A stretch of DNA of 64,000 nucleotides from Enoplosus armatus (taxonomy: Eukaryota; Chordata; Actinopteri; Centrarchiformes; Enoplosidae). Positions 23,560 through 36,126 of this stretch are shown one piece after another. Both the position numbers and the translations under genes were made by a program. The stretch covers positions 8,052,057 through 8,116,056 of the forward strand of contig NC_092181.1 of assembly GCF_043641665.1 (NCBI RefSeq), written 5' to 3'. Each line of letters opens with the position of its first letter. The first letter of the stretch is position 1. The notes under the pieces were generated by a model. It did no database searches, had not been told where the DNA came from, and saw nothing but the letters and a program-made list of their open reading frames with translations.

Positions 23560-25110
23560 ACCGTAAACAGGCCACATGCCAAGAGGGGTTTTCTGTAGCT
23601 GGAAAGACGCCACCTGAAAAGGTCTGGTTCTAAAAAAGAAGTGGCACGCTTAACATAGTGCTAGAGATGGCTAGAAATCATTTTTCAGCAAGATATTACA
23701 AGTTAAATGTGCTCCACCCGACGTAGAGAAGATAATTAAAGGGTTAAAAAGGTCCGGCGGATGTTTCCGGCTGCACAAGTGGCCGTCCGTCCTATTCAAA
23801 GGAAGTGAATTATCCTCTGTGCAGGCAGGCAAGCGATAAACAAGCACTCATGTTATCCCCGCCAAAAAAAGATTCCAGACGCCTTTCCAACAATTCTGTA
23901 ATGTTATCAACAAAAAAAAAAAAATCATCAGATGACGCATAATTAGGCGTCTCGGAGGTAAAAAGCCGCGTCCCCGCAGCGAGACAAGAGACAAACAGGT
24001 GGCCAATCTGATTACGACTGTGTCAAGGCGGAGGAAATGTGTGTCAGCTCTGGGCCAGTCTCGGAGGCTCTGCAGATGTGATTCATGGGGGACCAAATGA
24101 GGTTCACATGATACAAATGAATCTACTGATGCTCTGCCATCTTGTAGGCAAGTACCAGGACATAATGTGATTCTTTTTTTTTGGGGGGGGGGGGGGGGGG
24201 GGGGTGGCTCATGGCATCTGTAAGTTAAAGTTCAAAGTTGTTCTCCCTCTGAAATAAAAAGCAGAAAAAAAAGGCCGGTTTGACAGGGCTACATCTCCCA
24301 AACACATACGAGTTTAAGCTGCAGTTTATCATCAATGCACTCCCAAGAATTGCAGCATGCATGAATGCAACTTTAAAGTTGCCTATTATTCCACCAACCC
24401 GATTCCCTTTGATGCAGCCTTTCTTTAGGGGCCTTTTAAAAAGGGAGCTGCTTAGTGAGAGCCATGAAGATTCAAGGGGTGAATAATGTCCCGACTTTCC
24501 TTATCGGGGTCTGACACGCCAGCTGACAAAGTATTACCATAACAAGCCGCAGTGCATTCTCGTGACTTAGCAGAATTGTCGGCGTCAGCGGAACAAAATA
24601 TGGCTGCGGCGACATGCACAGCCCTGATCTTAGGACATTAAAAAGGGAAGGAAAAAGGGCGAGGAGATGAGCACGATACAAGAGCAGCAGCCTTCGGAAT
24701 CACATTCATTATGCATTTGATGCTAATATGTGTTGCCAACTCCTCAACAACATGCTCCGGGATCCAGGTTCTGAACAAAAGACACATTATCTCCCCGCCC
24801 TCTGTGTTTCCATGACTGTATCAGGCAAACAAATCTCTAAGTGCCTTCACGGGCTGGCATTTGGGCAGAATGTGGGGCATTAATAGATGCGCCTCCCCAC
24901 CATTTCAGGGGGTGTCCAAAAAAAAAAATGAAAAAGTACGCCTTCAACCGCCCACCCCACCCCCCCCACCGGGTGTGCGCCTGGCGGGACATGACTCGGA
25001 GTTGTGCCAGGCACTTGCAAATGCGGTCTGAGCCCCTCAATAGCGATCCTTTAAGCTGCTATCAGCACAAATAGAACAGAAAGCCGCTGCTTTACATTTT
25101 CATTGATTGA
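23560..25110. other. Intron block without a gene
   Basis: Contains an A tract at about 23911-23925 and a T9 run followed by a 22-base G tract (24174-24204). No exon, structural RNA or mobile element was recognised. Confidence 0.55.
24174..24204. repeat. T9-G22 compound homopolymer
   Basis: Nine T residues pass directly into 22 G residues (24183-24204). Confidence 0.95.
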
Positions 25111-25132
25111 GGATGAACTTTTCTCGTGATTG

Positions 25133-25177
25133 AAAAAAAAGAAGAAGAAGAAGAAGAAGAAGAAGAAGAAGAAGAAG
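25133..25177. repeat. A tract followed by (GAA)n microsatellite
   Basis: Eight A then about twelve AAG units. It is purine-only on the plus strand. Confidence 0.95.
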
Positions 25178-25290
25178 CTCTTTCCAAGGAGGACGCCTCT
25201 GTGCGGCCTTGAGGCGGTATCTTGCCACCACCACAGCCCCCAATACTGTCAGCAAATCTACGACACGCACGAGCAGCGCTTCACGGAGGA

Positions 25291-25306
25291 GGGGGGGGGG
25301 GGGGGG
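25291..25306. repeat. Poly-G tract, 16 bases
   Basis: Uninterrupted G run on the plus strand. Confidence 0.95.
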
Positions 25307-25557
25307 CTCTGCTTCTACTGACAGTCCCGAGTGGACAGACGCTGCCAACACAGTGGCTGATCTTCCAGTCCTTATATAAGAAATCTATATATACACAGAC
25401 ATCATTTGTCTAATCATGCCCGCGAAAAACACGCTGAATGAACCGCGTGCTCATTATGCACAAACAGCTCGCACAAGGACGGAGGAAGCGCACTCCACGC
25501 AAAGGACGAAGCACTGGATATAAACTGCACGCAATACACGCAGCCCACCATCCAAGA

Positions 25558-25582
25558 CCCCCCCCCCCCCCCCGCCCCCCCC
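25558..25582. repeat. Poly-C tract, 16 bases plus 8
   Basis: Sixteen C, one G, then eight C on the plus strand. Confidence 0.95.
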
Positions 25583-26084
25583 ACACCACACCACCGTTTC
25601 TGCTCTCAATCAAGCCGCAAGTACACTTTAAAATCATGACGCACGAGAATGTCTGTCATCATTTGGACTTACAGAGAGAGAGGTCATAGAGTTTGTTTGG
25701 TTTTTTTTTGCTTATCTTGGTGAAACATGAAACTAATCAGCACACACGCTCCGACTCTGAGCACAACGGAGAGGATCTTAAAAGCTGACCGGCATTATGT
25801 CGCAGAGGTTTTGGGACCTTCCTCTCGTATTCTGATTTATTACCTGCATATTATTGCTCTTGAATTAAACATTGCAGTGCATTTGGAGGCGCTTTTATCA
25901 AATTAGGGGATTATGGCTTAGTTAAAATTCTCCAACTGTTCCCATGTAACAGCCACTTTAGATGCATTGTATGGGCAAAGGCAGAGGCTACAGATGCCGC
26001 CTTTCACTCACTTTGCAATTTCCAGGTAAATGCATAATAAAGATTAATGGCGTGCATTAAAAAGAGAAGCGTGGCTGCTAAACT

Positions 26085-26200
26085 GCCGGGTTCAGAAATA
26101 GCGGGTTTCCGCCTGTCTGCGCTGAATCGCAGCGGAGAGCCGAGGCCGCGCTCGCTGCTCAGTAATGCCCCGTCGCGAAGGCGCCCGACGAACACACAAA
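26085..26200. other. Short CpG-dense islet
   Basis: About 17 CpG dinucleotides within roughly 115 bases, the densest cluster in the window. It is followed at once by a 12-base A tract. Overlapping frames on both strands show no domain and no splice context. Confidence 0.5.
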
Positions 26201-26661
26201 AAAAAAAAACGGGAATCAAAGAGGAGATTATGGAGGAATAAGTTCACTTGTTCTTCATGTAATCCTTCCAGAGGGATAAGAAATAACAAAACACAGCGTT
26301 TGGTCCCGCATCCGCTTAAATGCTGGAATTACAGCAATTACCAAAGAGCGAGGGACTTGTGACGGAATTGTAAATAGTTAACCTAAAAGCAAAAGTACTA
26401 AGCATCATACAGCCCAACCAAATCCCTCCCTGTTGTAATCAATTTAGGGGTGGGGGTGGCATCTCATTAGGGGCCGGCGATGCAGCCACTGATCTCCGTA
26501 CAACAGCTGGCAAGGGCGCCATAATGGGGGCCACGGTGGCCGGGGCTCCTCGCATTAACTTTCAACTTATGGACAGCGTGGCTCTTCTCCAGCTCCATCT
26601 TCAGCCCCGCCGCTACGACTGCCAAGGTCACATCTGATGAAAACATGATGAAGCAGCAGTT

Positions 26662-26776
26662 TATCTTTCCTCTTTTTGTCCTCTCTTTCCCTCCCTCCCT
26701 CCCTATCTCGATCTACCTCTCTCTCAATCTCCCTCCTCCCCACCTCTCTGTCTCTCTGTCTCTCTCTCTCTCTCTC
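26662..26776. repeat. Pyrimidine-rich low-complexity tract with (CT)n
   Basis: CCCT and CTGT units end in about ten CT repeats. Confidence 0.85.
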
Positions 26777-26802
26777 CTGAGAGTGGCACAGAGTTATTGA
26801 AC

Positions 26803-26838
26803 AGTGGGGTGGGTGGGTGGGTGGACGGGTGGGTGGGG
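26803..26838. repeat. (GGGT)n microsatellite
   Basis: About eight GGGT-type units with one ACG interruption. Four or more closely spaced G triplets make it a candidate G-quadruplex former. Confidence 0.85.
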
Positions 26839-27298
26839 GCTGAGTTTTAATTACAAGAAGGATCCGTGGAGTTAATTGAACATTGCGCAGCCTCTAATTT
26901 CACTTTACAGCAAATCAAGATGTTAGTTATGTAAATGCCGTGCTGTCCCACTGGGGGATCGGGGACTTCTGCCAGACACCAAAGTCAACCCCCCCCCACC
27001 CCGCTGGCACCGAGCTCCCGTCTCTGCAACTTCCCTGAAGGACTTTTTATTGGAATGCGCTCTTAAAGACACTTCCACCGGGGCAGCACAGCACTTTTAC
27101 AAAAACGGGAAGGCGCTCACGAGGTAGCGTACCTCCACCGAGGCTGCGCAATCCTCGAGATGTGTTTTTCTAATAATAGAAAATAGAATTTCATTTTTAG
27201 AAAACTCAAGGTACGCGGTGGATTTTTGACCATTAGCAAGTGCTGTGGAGCAATGTTTTTAAGGGCGGGTCCCCAGTTTTGGTGTTTTTATGACATGC

Positions 27299-27560
27299 AT
27301 GCTCGCCCCGCGGTTGGAGGCGGTAATGCGGCAAGAAATGTGCCGCTACTTTAACATAAGTAGCCGAAAGTATTTCACGGGGAAGGAAATGCATTCAACG
27401 CGTTTCTTCGAGGACGGCCACGTTAAGCCGGTTGAATTTGCGCCTCCGTCCAGACCGAAACCCGCAGCTGAGCGTTTACAGTCAAGTCAAGGGGACCACC
27501 GCCGGTCGCCTCGAACTTCCTCTGCGATCGCATGCAGATGTGGTTGAATGCAAAGCAGAG
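27299..27560. other. CpG-dense islet
   Basis: About 25 CpG in roughly 250 bases by hand count, including CCCGCGG, AACGCGT and GCGATCGC. An 85-codon plus-strand frame (27290-27547) spans it without a recognised domain. No TATA or splice arrangement was convincing. Confidence 0.5.
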
Positions 27561-27814
27561 CTGCTGTCATCAACCTGCATTGATGTTGACGTTGTCGGAC
27601 GGCGATTATAAGACGGCGATTTTATAATAAGCGCGGCAGCTAGGGAAGGACTGCTGGTTAGTGTCTGTTGGCCCACGATTGAATAACTATTTCATACTTG
27701 TTCAGCTGTCTGACAACGGAAAGAGAAAAATATGTGGATTAAAAACTACTGCACCATGAATTCAGCTGTACGACAACACAGTGACCACAGAGAACAGAAC
27801 AAAGGCGTAACAGG

Positions 27815-27854
27815 CTGTGTGTGTGTGTGTGTGTGTGTGTGTGGGGGGGGGGGG
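27815..27854. repeat. (TG)n followed by 12-base poly-G
   Basis: About fourteen TG units pass into twelve G residues (27843-27854), the same arrangement as at 770-801. Confidence 0.95.
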
Positions 27855-29305
27855 CAAGTTTAGAACTTTCTGTCGGCTCCAACTTTTTCCCTGTGATCAC
27901 GCATTTTAAAGCTGGGTGTAGACGGTCATGCGGCACAGCCGTTGTCATTAACCTGTACTAATGTTTGAGCGTATCTAGCCTGAAATAATGGCTCGGTCAG
28001 CTGGGCTGCAATGTTCCGTTTGTTTTGTTTTTTCCCCGCCTGAAAAGAGGGCAGAGAAGAAGAGGTTGTGCCGTTTTTTATGTCGTTCAGGTGTTTCATG
28101 GCGGACAGACATCTCTCCAAAGACAAAAGGGAAAACGCTGTGTGTGGGAGCATTTTAAAATTCAGACGGCTTAATGTCTGGGACCTCAAAGATTTTGGCG
28201 GAAAACACTGGATGCAAACACGGCGTTGTTTGCTTAGGGCCCCTTTAATCCCTTTAGGAAGACATGGCTGTGGACTGCGCTGATGGATTCATCTTGAACC
28301 GGGGAATCCAGAAAAGCAGTATCAGACTTCTACGCCAGACGGATACCATGGGTTCAAATCTCAAGCGATTATATCATTTTTAATGAACGCCTTTGTCGGA
28401 ATATTTGGTTTTAAAATTGGTGCTGCTTTCAGCCCCTTTCATCTCATACTGCCAGTAGGGGGTGCAAAAGTAAAAACAAATCCACATAGTGGCTTCAAGG
28501 ATTCATGAACAAAAATGTCCAGTTGGCTACATGCTAGTTCTGCTGCCACTTGTTCTTTGGCCCGCGGAAAATAAACAATCAGGACCAAAAATATCTACCG
28601 TCCACATACCAGATTTGACGCCATTGCAGGCCCCCCCCCTCTCTCTCGACAGTGACATTTACCCCTTCATCTGGCGTGCCCATGCTGTAAATACAACAGT
28701 GAAGACTGACAGCTGTAGAGAGCACAACTGCATGCTCTGGAGCATTTTAATGAGATCAAATAGATTAGAAGGAATCCTTTACTGCTGACAAGGTGTTAAC
28801 TGTAGCCTGTGTCTTACGGCCCCGTCCAATATGCCAAGGACTTACGGGAGCACAGTGAACGACTGAAATCTGTGATCCAATTTGGAAACAATGTGGCGCC
28901 ATTAAATTCATCAGTACGTAAACCTCAACATAACTAGGGATTATGTTTGTCGGGAGGTTTTGATTGTAAAGCGGGGATGAGGTCTGAAGGGGATAGACGT
29001 GTGGATGGCAATCTTCCACTCTGAATGCAACACGATTGAGCTGTAAAAAAAAAAGGGTGGGGGAGGGTGGGGAGGGGGGCGGCTCGGCAAGTCTTGATTG
29101 AATTAAGCCCTCTGAGGGGACGGTTGGCTGGCGACGTCCAGACAGGTTTTAGTTTGAAGTCCCATGATTGCGTGCGCAGCCGCCCAACTGTTTCTGCAGG
29201 AGGTTCGATCGCTCAGTTCCCCATAAGGTCTGTTTGCACTCCGGGCCTCGTGGGAAATCCCATACAACCGTGGGCTTGATAACAAAAGAAACTCTTCTGT
29301 CGCCC

Positions 29306-29328
29306 ATCTCTCTCTCTCTCTCTCTCTA
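29306..29328. repeat. (CT)n microsatellite
   Basis: About eleven perfect CT units. Confidence 0.95.
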
Positions 29329-29421
29329 TCCATTTCCACGCGGGCCTTATCTTAAATACCTTGAAGTGGATGGAGGCACTGGTTTGTTGGAAGCTGTCAG
29401 TAGCACTCCAATGAGAAGTGT

Positions 29422-29441
29422 GGGGGGGGGGGGGGGGGGGG
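29422..29441. repeat. Poly-G tract, 20 bases
   Basis: Uninterrupted G run on the plus strand. Confidence 0.95.
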
Positions 29442-29660
29442 CTCTCTGGGGTTGATAGGACTGTGGGTAGCTCCACACTCGACACAACACGGGGCTGTAT
29501 TACAGTCGGGGGCTTGGACATTTTTTTGGAGGCCCGTTTCTGATCCCTCCTTTATTGTGGAGTCTTCTTGAAAGAGCCCGAACGAAACAAAGACTCACAA
29601 AGTTGACAAACTTCATTTGAGATGTAAAAATACATTTAATCCGTTTTTTGGGTCCCCTTC

Positions 29661-29689
29661 CCCCCCACCCCACCCCACCCCACCAATTT
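29661..29689. repeat. (CCCCA)n minisatellite
   Basis: About five CCCCA units. The same pentamer array recurs at 63634-63664. Confidence 0.9.
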
Positions 29690-30384
29690 CGCTCAATCCT
29701 CCGCAACCCGACCGCAAATTGTGCCGATGGCTTTCAGCTCAGCACGATCCCCCTAAAAGCCCGGAGAACTCAATGAGACAGCATGAGGCCTTGTGATTTG
29801 CCACGAGAAGCGCCTCTGCCAACACTTCGAACAGACGCGACGACCTCTCTTCCACGCCGAGTCCCCCCCCCCTGACTAGTGTTCCTCTGCAGGATCCACT
29901 GCCAGAGTCCTCGTGGTGGGGGCTGCTTGCATCAGTTTCCAAGATAAGGCGGCGGGTTGAGAGACTTGGGGGAGGGTAAAGTCAAAGGCGAAGGCATGGC
30001 ACTTACTTAAATGTCATACTGTCCATTTCATTTGCATGTGGGGAGCGTCAGCGACCGGAGAGACTGCCGAGTCGCAGGCAGCGGCGCTCGGGAGGAGAAT
30101 CGCTTGCGAGACAGCAAGTTGGATGAGCTAGTGAATGTAAACTTCAAGAAAGTTGACTCTCTAATGCCGCAGGTCATTAAAAGCACATTTTCCAGCTCTG
30201 GGATTCGTAGTCGAGCACGGAGAGGATGATTCCCTTGCAGGTGTTTCATGCAGCTGAACACTTTTTTTTTTTTTTGCTCCCCGAGTCTTAAATTTTGACA
30301 AACAGTCAGTCAGAAAAGTAGCACATCGTCTTGGAGAATATTTCATATACAGTACTTAAAATCAAGTGGGTATTATCCCCCACC

Positions 30385-30387
<3 letters not shown>

Positions 30388-30416
<29 letters not shown>
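30388..30416. repeat. (CA)n microsatellite
   Basis: About fourteen perfect CA units. Confidence 0.95.
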
Positions 30417-30420
<4 letters not shown>

Positions 30421-31280
30421 CTGTCATTCATGTTTCTGTCAAATCAGTCGGCCCGGGAAAGATCTTAGAGGAGAGAGAGAGAGAGACAGTAAATCTCAGT
30501 TTCCCCCTGTGCCACCCGAAAACTCTGTGGTAGTTATAATAATTACAAGTAAAATCAGAGCCAAATATCACAGGTAGGAGGGACAAAATGATGCCTGTGT
30601 TCTCTGGGAATGAGGGGAAAAAAACCCAAAAAGGCTTGGCACAGCGCGGCGATGAAAACGGGCCGCTCTGCGTACCCGCCCTCCTCTTGGTTTACATTTC
30701 CCTGCCTTTTCGTTCCCGTCCCTGCAGAGACTAATTATTTCCTGAAGCTTTAGCCGTTCCTAGTCCTGTATATGTATTGGGAGTACGGGGGTTGAAACAC
30801 AGGGATGCTGTGTTTTTTTTCCCCCACTTGTCTTCTCAACCAGGTCTTACTTTCTTCTCCCCTCCCCACCCCCCTGTTTTTTAACGGGGGCAGGGAGAAA
30901 GAGTTTGAACGCACGGGAACTATCGCACAAGCAGGAACACTACGCAGGGATCGCGTCACGTCACATTCACGCAGAAGCTTCCCGGCGAGCGACTACAAAA
31001 TCACAGTCAATGATGATAAACTGTACGCAGTGGTTAAAATAAAAATAAAAAAAGGGGGTTTTTTTGGTTTTTTTTCCTCCCCCAGCCATGCTGTCAACAC
31101 TTCTCCCAGAAACATGATAAGCACTGCGCCTCAAGCACACCAATACATTTCATGTGGCTTATTCAAATTTCTAGACTTGGGCGGATTGCGGATGACAAGA
31201 CATATGTGTTTTCGGGTTGTTGTTTTTTTCTCGAGGAGCACATCTCTGGCTAAAATGGGAGACTAATTTGCACACAGGCT

Positions 31281-31282
<2 letters not shown>

Positions 31283-31311
<29 letters not shown>
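31283..31311. repeat. (CA)n microsatellite
   Basis: About fourteen perfect CA units. Confidence 0.95.
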
Positions 31312-31315
<4 letters not shown>

Positions 31316-31719
31316 CCGTGATAATGATTGATAATGTTTCATTAATGCAAAATATTCTCTGCCAAGGATCCAAACAAATTGTGGCAATTTAGTCCTTCCA
31401 ATGCGCTGGTATCCATCATTTTCCCCACCGCGGGAATGACGCGTGCATCAGTGTCATTTTCCTCCACCAGAAGTTCGTAGGTCTGGAGGCGGCAGCCTCT
31501 GCACGTCCGCGGTGGAAGAAAAAAACCCGAAAAAGTTGTGTTCTGAATTTTGTTCGTGAGCCGTGCGATTCACCTGGAGAGGCTTTTTTAAAACACTTGC
31601 TCTGCGTGAGATCAACAATTTGGAAACACAGAGTCTCGCTGAGAAAATAAACCAAATCATGGGGTGTGGGTGTTTTCTCCCGGACTAATGAGTTGCCAGC
31701 CCCAGGGCATACTGCACTA

Positions 31720-31734
31720 GGGGGGGGGGGGGGG
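31720..31734. repeat. Poly-G tract, 15 bases
   Basis: Uninterrupted G run on the plus strand. Confidence 0.95.
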
Positions 31735-32617
31735 TGTTCTCAAGATCAAAGGATTGTTTGGGTTTTTTTCTTCCCATGTATTTTACATGGACGCCAATTA
31801 ACAAGGAAGTCTCAATTACTGAATAAGGTGTGCTTTTTAAATGTGGGCAAATTTGTATTGCTCGCCGAGTGGGGGGGGGGGTAAAATAACAACAAAAGCA
31901 GCTGCAGTGACTGCAAAAAAAAGCGTCCTCATGCGCAGTACACGTCCCGCCTATAATTAGCTCACGATCAGTTCATGCCATGCCACGAGCTGACGCACCA
32001 CATGCAGCAGCTAAAACCAAAGGCTATCTTTTTTGCGGCGAGTTGCTTCACTGCCCTCGCCTGCGCAGCGTCTCGAATCAGATCAAGACAAGGAGTGGAG
32101 GCCTAATAGCAGTTTGGGCAATTAATGTGCCAACTTAATGTTTTCTTAACTTCAAAACATTCAAAATCGTAGTTTTGAGCCATACCTCTCTCTCCCTACA
32201 CATATACCTACAGGTATATAAACCGTTTTGATGCACCAAATGCTTTTTCATTTCTTTTTTTTCTTCTGGCACAGCACGTAGTTCAGTATGTTTCAGACAA
32301 ACACGCAGTTAAGCATGCCATGCGCAGTGTGTGCAACAACGTATTCTCTTCAGCTCGTAGCTGGGGCGCGAACTGGTAACGCCGTTAGCCCGGCCGCCCG
32401 CGGGTCGTTAAGTCAAGACCTCCCGGGACACACGGGGGGGGGGGCAACATGATTGTAAGTCCACCTAATGCTGCTCCTTACGAATACACACTTGTCTAAT
32501 ATGTCGATAAAAGCCAAATAAAAATGGTACTGATGTGTGTGTAGAACACTCCCTGCGGCCACTTGTGAATGATGCCTGCCAGCCTTGACCTTCACAAGTC
32601 TCCCTGCACATTCAGCT

Positions 32618-32640
32618 GGAGGAGGAGGAGGAGGAGGAGG
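32618..32640. repeat. (GGA)n microsatellite
   Basis: About seven GGA units. Purine-only and GG-rich on the plus strand. Confidence 0.95.
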
Positions 32641-34840
32641 AAGAAAGAAATGGAAAAATGTCGTCCGGCTGCCAGATCAGGGAGATCAATCACTTTAGAC
32701 AGGTCATTGTTCTTCTCAGTGGTTGAAAGGACAGAGGTCTCTCCCTGAAGTAAGGAAGGTGCTTCAGGCGGGAGCCATTGGCTGCCGGCCAGAGCACCAG
32801 TGCCCCCCCCCGGATGGTTCACGAAGGTGCACGGCAGGGGTGAGCCGTGGGGACACTAGGACTTTGGACTCTTTGTTTCACACCTTTTTAAATATCTCAT
32901 ACGTGTTAGCGATTAAATAGAAACGCATGCATTCTTAGAAAGTCTAGATTTCATGTGGAACTTTCACAGGACTTTTTTCCAGCCAGGTCAGGTTTTAAGG
33001 TAATATATTTCCATTGCCCCCACTGTCCCGAACACCTATCACCTGTTGTTCAAATCAAGTGATCAAGAGGGACAGCCCAGTTCACCGAGAAGCGTCTCGG
33101 TAGTTAGCTAATTGAGCACCGAACCGAGGTGAGCCGAGTATTACCATCGCACGTGCTCAGAGCTAGCATTGAGTCAAAATAAAAAAAAAAACCTTCATAA
33201 TGAGCATGGCTTCGGGTGCCAAGTCATGCCGAGATGGGGCTTTTCTTTCACTTCAGAAAAGCGGCTCTCGGCCGAGAGGAGCCTCTTTTCTCTGAACGTG
33301 AACTGCCACATGCTGGTCTCTGGGCCGTCCTCTTGATTTATAATGAAGGCGGTGAACTTCATAAAAATTGTGACAAGATGTAAAAAGGCCGAGCGCTGGT
33401 AACCTACTGAGGTGGCAAGCGCTAGCCTGGCAACCCATGAACACCAGTTTCGGTTTCTGCGAGTCCTTTGCTTCCCCTCTTTCACCCCCTCGGCAGCACT
33501 TCCATTGAATTGAAATGGTCTCATGTGGCTTTGCACGGTCAGAACTGTATAGATCAGAGCCCAAACAATACACCGACCTAGCCAATATGTTTGGCTAAAT
33601 AAATCAGCATCTGTGTATGTTTGCGGCTTATAAGTAACAAGAAATTGCAGCATGACTTATTGTGGTTCCTATTTGATGTACTACGTGTTTATCTCTTTTG
33701 GGTTATATGTATGTCCACCTTAGAAGAAAAAATATAAGAGCACAAAGTCAAGGGTTTACATTTGATCTACTCTGTAGATAAAAAGTCTTACGAAATTGCA
33801 TTACGGAAAGCAAAAGTTAGATTTTAGGTAATTTGGAAACCGTGTTGCCGTTACATAATAAAATCTATTTTGTCCAAGTGTTTTTTTCTCTTGTGTGGCG
33901 TCTTCTTGGCCTCACTCTGCCCCCTTGAAGCTGGAGTGGGTGTGGTTTTTTTTTTTCGCCGATGAGCCCATTTCCTGCCCAGAAAACGTACTCGGACGAG
34001 CGACATTTGTTTCCCCTTTTTGCGAGAGAAGGAAAAAACGTCGACGTCATAAGAGCTGACCAGCCGCAAGCCGCCCCCCCCCCCCCGGGAAAGCCTGCTG
34101 ATATGAGCAGCTACATTACCTAGCCAGGCTAAATGAGTTCAGGACTCCTATCAGGGGTTAGGGCTTCGGTTCTGACAGAGTCACAGCGCAAAGGCCACTC
34201 AAAAGGGATAAATAATGAATGGGAAAACACGACACGTTACGAGGTTCGGCTTTAACTCGGCACTCCTGATCCCCCTCAGTCAGATTTGAAGTTTATACAT
34301 TTATGGGTGTGGTTACTCTTTAGAGGGATTCTTTTCAGTTGACTTAAGGCACTCATTTTTTTTATTAGAAGTATGTTTCAGAAGATGAGTGTGTCCAGCT
34401 AATCAACAACCTCCATAGCTGCAACGACAAGCCAAGCGTAGACCCACAGTGTGTGGACAAAAAAAAGTTCAGACAGCAGGCGGAGGCTCCATGAAGCGCT
34501 GCCCGCTTCCTTTCGGCGCCCATGTTAACCAATGATCGCAATGATGGTTTGGGTTCTGGCAAGAAAGCACACACTGATATTAGAAATGATATGTTATATA
34601 TGATACACATGATCTGATTCTGATAAATGATTAAAAAAAAATATGCATCTCATGCTTGCCAGTCCATTTTCCCGCCCCTCTCCCCTGCTCTTCTCCTGGA
34701 GTTTCAGCCCCCCCCCCCCACCACCCCCACAATTTTCTTTGTTTATTAGAAATAATATCGCCGCTGTTTGTGTGTTTTTTTATTTTAAATGACGTCATTA
34801 ATTCACATACTTGTCAGTTGTGTCTGAACAGAGAGCAGAC

Positions 34841-34860
34841 AGACACACACACACACACAG
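34841..34860. repeat. (CA)n microsatellite
   Basis: About nine perfect CA units. Confidence 0.9.
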
Positions 34861-35092
34861 GCAGACAGCGAGATCAGCTCTACGTGTGATTAGAGGAGAG
34901 CGGAGTCGCAGAGTCGCCTCTGGTGTGAACAGCCAGGACTGACATATCACCCTGCCTCCGCCTCCTGCCCCTAAAAACCCGGCGTTGGGCCTGCACCGCG
35001 TGGGTCAAAGTAATGGAGTGTCAAAATATGGTGCAGCAGGATGTGGGACAGAGTCTTGGACGGGATCCACTCCTCCATCTGTTGCCCGTCAC

Positions 35093-35522
35093 AGCCTCGA
35101 CCGGCTTAAGCTCACTCATCGAATACGGCGGACCAAGGTCAGGCTGTCTAAAATTAAACCGGACATCGACCCTCGGCGCCGCAGATGCAAGCAGGCTCCA
35201 GCTACATGGACGCACATGCTTTGGCTTTGCCCCTCATTATTTATACCTTCTGGAAGTCCATTTTCTGACAGCATTTAAAAACAACCATTGACCCTTCACT
35301 GCTCTCCTTGGCCTCTCAGGCGAACATATTCCTTCCTCTCTCGAACTCCCAGAACGAGGTCTTCTCCACCCTAATCGCCAAACTGTTGATTCTCACGGGC
35401 TGGAAGTCTACTCAGCCTTCTCGTGTACACTAAATGAGAGATTTAATGAGCTGCTTGCGCCTTGAAAAGATTAGATACGTATGCTCGTCTACTGACTCCC
35501 CAACTCTGGATGTTTGGTATGA
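35093..35522 (+). mobile_element. Dead 3' end of an L1/Tx1-like LINE (ORF2 C-terminus)
   Basis: Translating the plus strand gives, in order, LKLTHRIRRTKVRLSKIKPD (from 35105) and CKQAPATWTHMLWLCPSL (the C-terminal zinc-knuckle region, first Cys codon about 35186). In another frame follow FWKSIF (about 35248), QNEVFSTLIAKLLILTGWK and MRDLMSCLRLEKIRY (from 35434). This is the C-terminal order of L1/Tx1-type reverse transcriptase proteins of fish. The copy is inactive: one frameshift near 35240, in-frame stops at 35266 and 35431, and everything upstream missing, the usual 5' truncation of LINEs. The 3' limit is set by the last in-frame stop (about 35519); no tail was identified. Confidence 0.85.
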
Positions 35523-36111
35523 GGTTTGAGTAGTCGAGAGTGAGTCAGAGATATCGCCCTTTCTCCCGCCTTGATTTGTGTGTTTTGTTTTGCTTCAGGT
35601 GTGCGTGCTTTTTCTGTTACGATAGCGTCTAAATCAGTTGTTGCTGTCAGGGTAGTGGTGGTGGGAGGGGGGGGGAGGTTGTCAACCGTTGCAATCTCTT
35701 GTCTTCCCATTTCGTTGAAAACAACGAATCAGTGTTAAAAGTTAAAGACAATTAAAAAGAAACATACGGCGCAGCAGTTGCCAAGGTGGAGTGCTGGGAA
35801 CATCAGATGAAAAGATTCCAACGTTTAACATTTTGACGGGATCCGTGTAATTGTTTTATACATATATTAGGGCTGGGTTCAGTTCAGGGGCTCGAGTTTA
35901 TTTTCTGACGCTCTATATTCGTCTCCACATCGCTGGATGAGAGGGAGGCATGGAGCGTCGCTTGCAGACACATATAATTGACTGTGTTGCCCGACAGGCA
36001 AGGAAAAGGATAGATAGGGCTGAATGTAAATAGCATTACAAAATACCAAAGTTGTGTCTATATTTGTGGCAGGCAAAAGATGTGACAAGTGAACAGGGAG
36101 AAGAGGGGGGT

Positions 36112-36126
36112 GGGGGGGGGGGGGGG
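36112..36126. repeat. Poly-G tract, 15 bases
   Basis: Uninterrupted G run, preceded by a separate six-G run. Confidence 0.95.

Larger units (their letters stand above)
25700..29300. other. Intron block without a gene, with CpG-dense islets
   Basis: Apart from the CpG islets at 26085-26200 and 27299-27560 and the simple repeats listed separately, no exon or complete mobile element was recognised. Around 28440-28470, CTGCCAGTAGGGGGTGC resembles the edge of a teleost repeat but is too short to call. The section 25790-26050 is free of simple repeats. Confidence 0.5.
29445..35090. other. Intron block without a gene
   Basis: No exon or complete mobile element was recognised. Simple repeats are frequent and include G or C tracts at 31720-31734, 31871-31881, 32434-32444, 34074-34086 and 34708-34719. 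The 152-codon minus-strand frame at 33195-33653 has no recognised domain. A short inverted repeat (ACCGAG/CTCGGT) lies near 33085-33102. Confidence 0.55.

Noticed and set aside
32341..32430. GC-rich segment considered as a tRNA or SINE
   Set aside because: No matched arms or B box on either strand.
33195..33653. 152-codon minus-strand open frame, same strand as the host gene
   Set aside because: No recognised domain, no fit to SorCS exon 1 or 3, and no convincing splice sites. Probably chance or an unrecognised repeat.
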